Of a stretch of DNA of 6,669 bases, positions 6,329 through 6,669 are shown piece by piece (positions within the stretch are counted from its first letter, which is position 1; every line of letters begins with the position of its first letter). The stretch spans positions 1-6,669 of the forward strand of contig JAPHSC010000106.1 of the NCBI GenBank assembly GCA_026193125.1, read 5' to 3'. The stretch comes from Gammaproteobacteria bacterium (GTDB taxonomy: Bacteria > Pseudomonadota > Gammaproteobacteria > Steroidobacterales > BM003). The translations under genes were made by a program, and so were the position numbers. A model generated the notes under the pieces. The model saw nothing but the letters and a program-made list of their open reading frames with translations, made no database searches and had not been told where the DNA came from.

Positions 6329-6363
6329 GGTCGCCTCTTCCCTGCGAGCGGGAAGAGGCGACC
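6329..6363 (-). repeat. Perfect 14-bp hairpin between the small membrane protein and the cytochrome
   Basis: The arms at 6329-6342 and 6350-6363 are exactly complementary over 14 bp, with a 7-base loop. It sits 67 bases past the stop of the 73-residue protein and 112 bases before the cytochrome ATG. Neither side carries a clear T-tract (the minus-strand continuation is GTCGTCTTCATG), so efficient intrinsic termination is doubtful. Reasonable roles are a leaky terminator, an RNA processing or stability element setting the ratio of the two products, or the true end of the upstream transcript. Confidence 0.7.
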
Positions 6364-6430
6364 ATTATCGGTCATCGCGGTGGCACTACCTGTAGCACCT
6401 TTGCCTTGTTCCTATTGTAAAGCAAGTCTC

Positions 6431-6652
6431 CTAGTGACTCAGTAGCGCCCAGAAAATAGCCACGGCGAGGGCCAGCCCGATGAACAGCGCCGTAAATCCG
6501 AAGAAATACACCCAGACCATCTCTTCCCTGGTCGGCGGATCGCACAGGGCCTTTTCCAGGGTTCCGTTTTCAAGCCTGCGCTGGTACTCACGCGGACGCT
6601 CTTCCTTGAACTTCTCCAGCGGCATTCTACCGGTAAACACCACCGGATCCAT
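6431..6652 (-). CDS. Small single-helix membrane protein, unrecognised
   Basis: I do not recognise this 73-residue protein. Seen: a charged, mostly hydrophilic N-terminal part (1-45) rich in Arg, Lys and Glu, with one cysteine (Cys37) in L-C-D-P-P, then one strongly hydrophobic helix at about 46-70 and a short S-H end. The positive and negative charges before the helix suggest a cytoplasmic N-terminus and a tail-type anchor. The ATG at 6652 has GGAGAG about 7 bases upstream (6660-6665), which supports it as a true start. No stop codon separates it from the window edge in this frame, so a longer N-terminus cannot be excluded. It precedes the six-haem cytochrome on the same strand, so an accessory or assembly role in that electron-transfer module is possible but inferred. 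It has no haem-binding motif. Confidence 0.72.
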   Translation of the reverse strand: MDPVVFTGRMPLEKFKEERPREYQRRLENGTLEKALCDPPTREEMVWVYFFGFTALFIGLALAVAIFWALLSH

Positions 6653-6669
6653 GGGGAAACTCTCCGGCC

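Noticed and set aside
6380..6396. Sigma-54-like element TGGCAC...GTAGCA on the plus strand
   Set aside because: The spacing between the GG and GC elements is 11 rather than 10 bases, the -12 part is not TTGC, and no plus-strand gene follows it.

Overview
The window looks like chromosomal DNA from a gammaproteobacterium with moderately high GC. The evidence is the close resemblance of three products to E. coli or gammaproteobacterial families: a YiaD-type OmpA lipoprotein, a DinF-type MATE transporter and a glutaryl-CoA dehydrogenase. Purple-sulfur-like or marine lineages are possible, but the sequence alone does not fix a genus. I see no mobile element, CRISPR array, tRNA, rRNA or phage gene.

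Layout. (1) Positions 26-1536, minus strand: two consecutive OmpA-domain lipoproteins, 29 bp apart and probably co-transcribed. They are likely outer-membrane to peptidoglycan anchors. The upstream one has no convincing start codon in frame with its signal peptide, which suggests a one-base indel or an unusual start. (2) Positions 1519-4594, plus strand: an Mpo1-like (DUF962) membrane protein that starts head-to-head with the lipoprotein block, then a glutaryl-CoA dehydrogenase (gcdH), then a DinF-family MATE transporter 28 bp behind it. (3) Positions 4595-4800: the gap between convergent genes. It carries a strong intrinsic terminator serving the minus strand. (4) Positions 4801-6652, minus strand: a small one-helix membrane protein cut close by the window edge, then a 214-bp spacer with a perfect 14-bp hairpin, then a three-helix, six-haem NapC/NirT-like cytochrome c, which ends at the terminator.

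How the genes relate. The lipoproteins belong to envelope maintenance. The plus-strand genes are metabolic or transport genes with no obvious shared pathway. The minus-strand right end is probably a respiratory electron-transfer module: the cytochrome is built like quinol-oxidising inner-membrane cytochromes that hand electrons to periplasmic acceptors. Its partners would lie beyond 6669. This is the part of the window most likely to belong to something poorly described, mainly because of its CX3CH haem site and the unrecognised small membrane protein encoded upstream.
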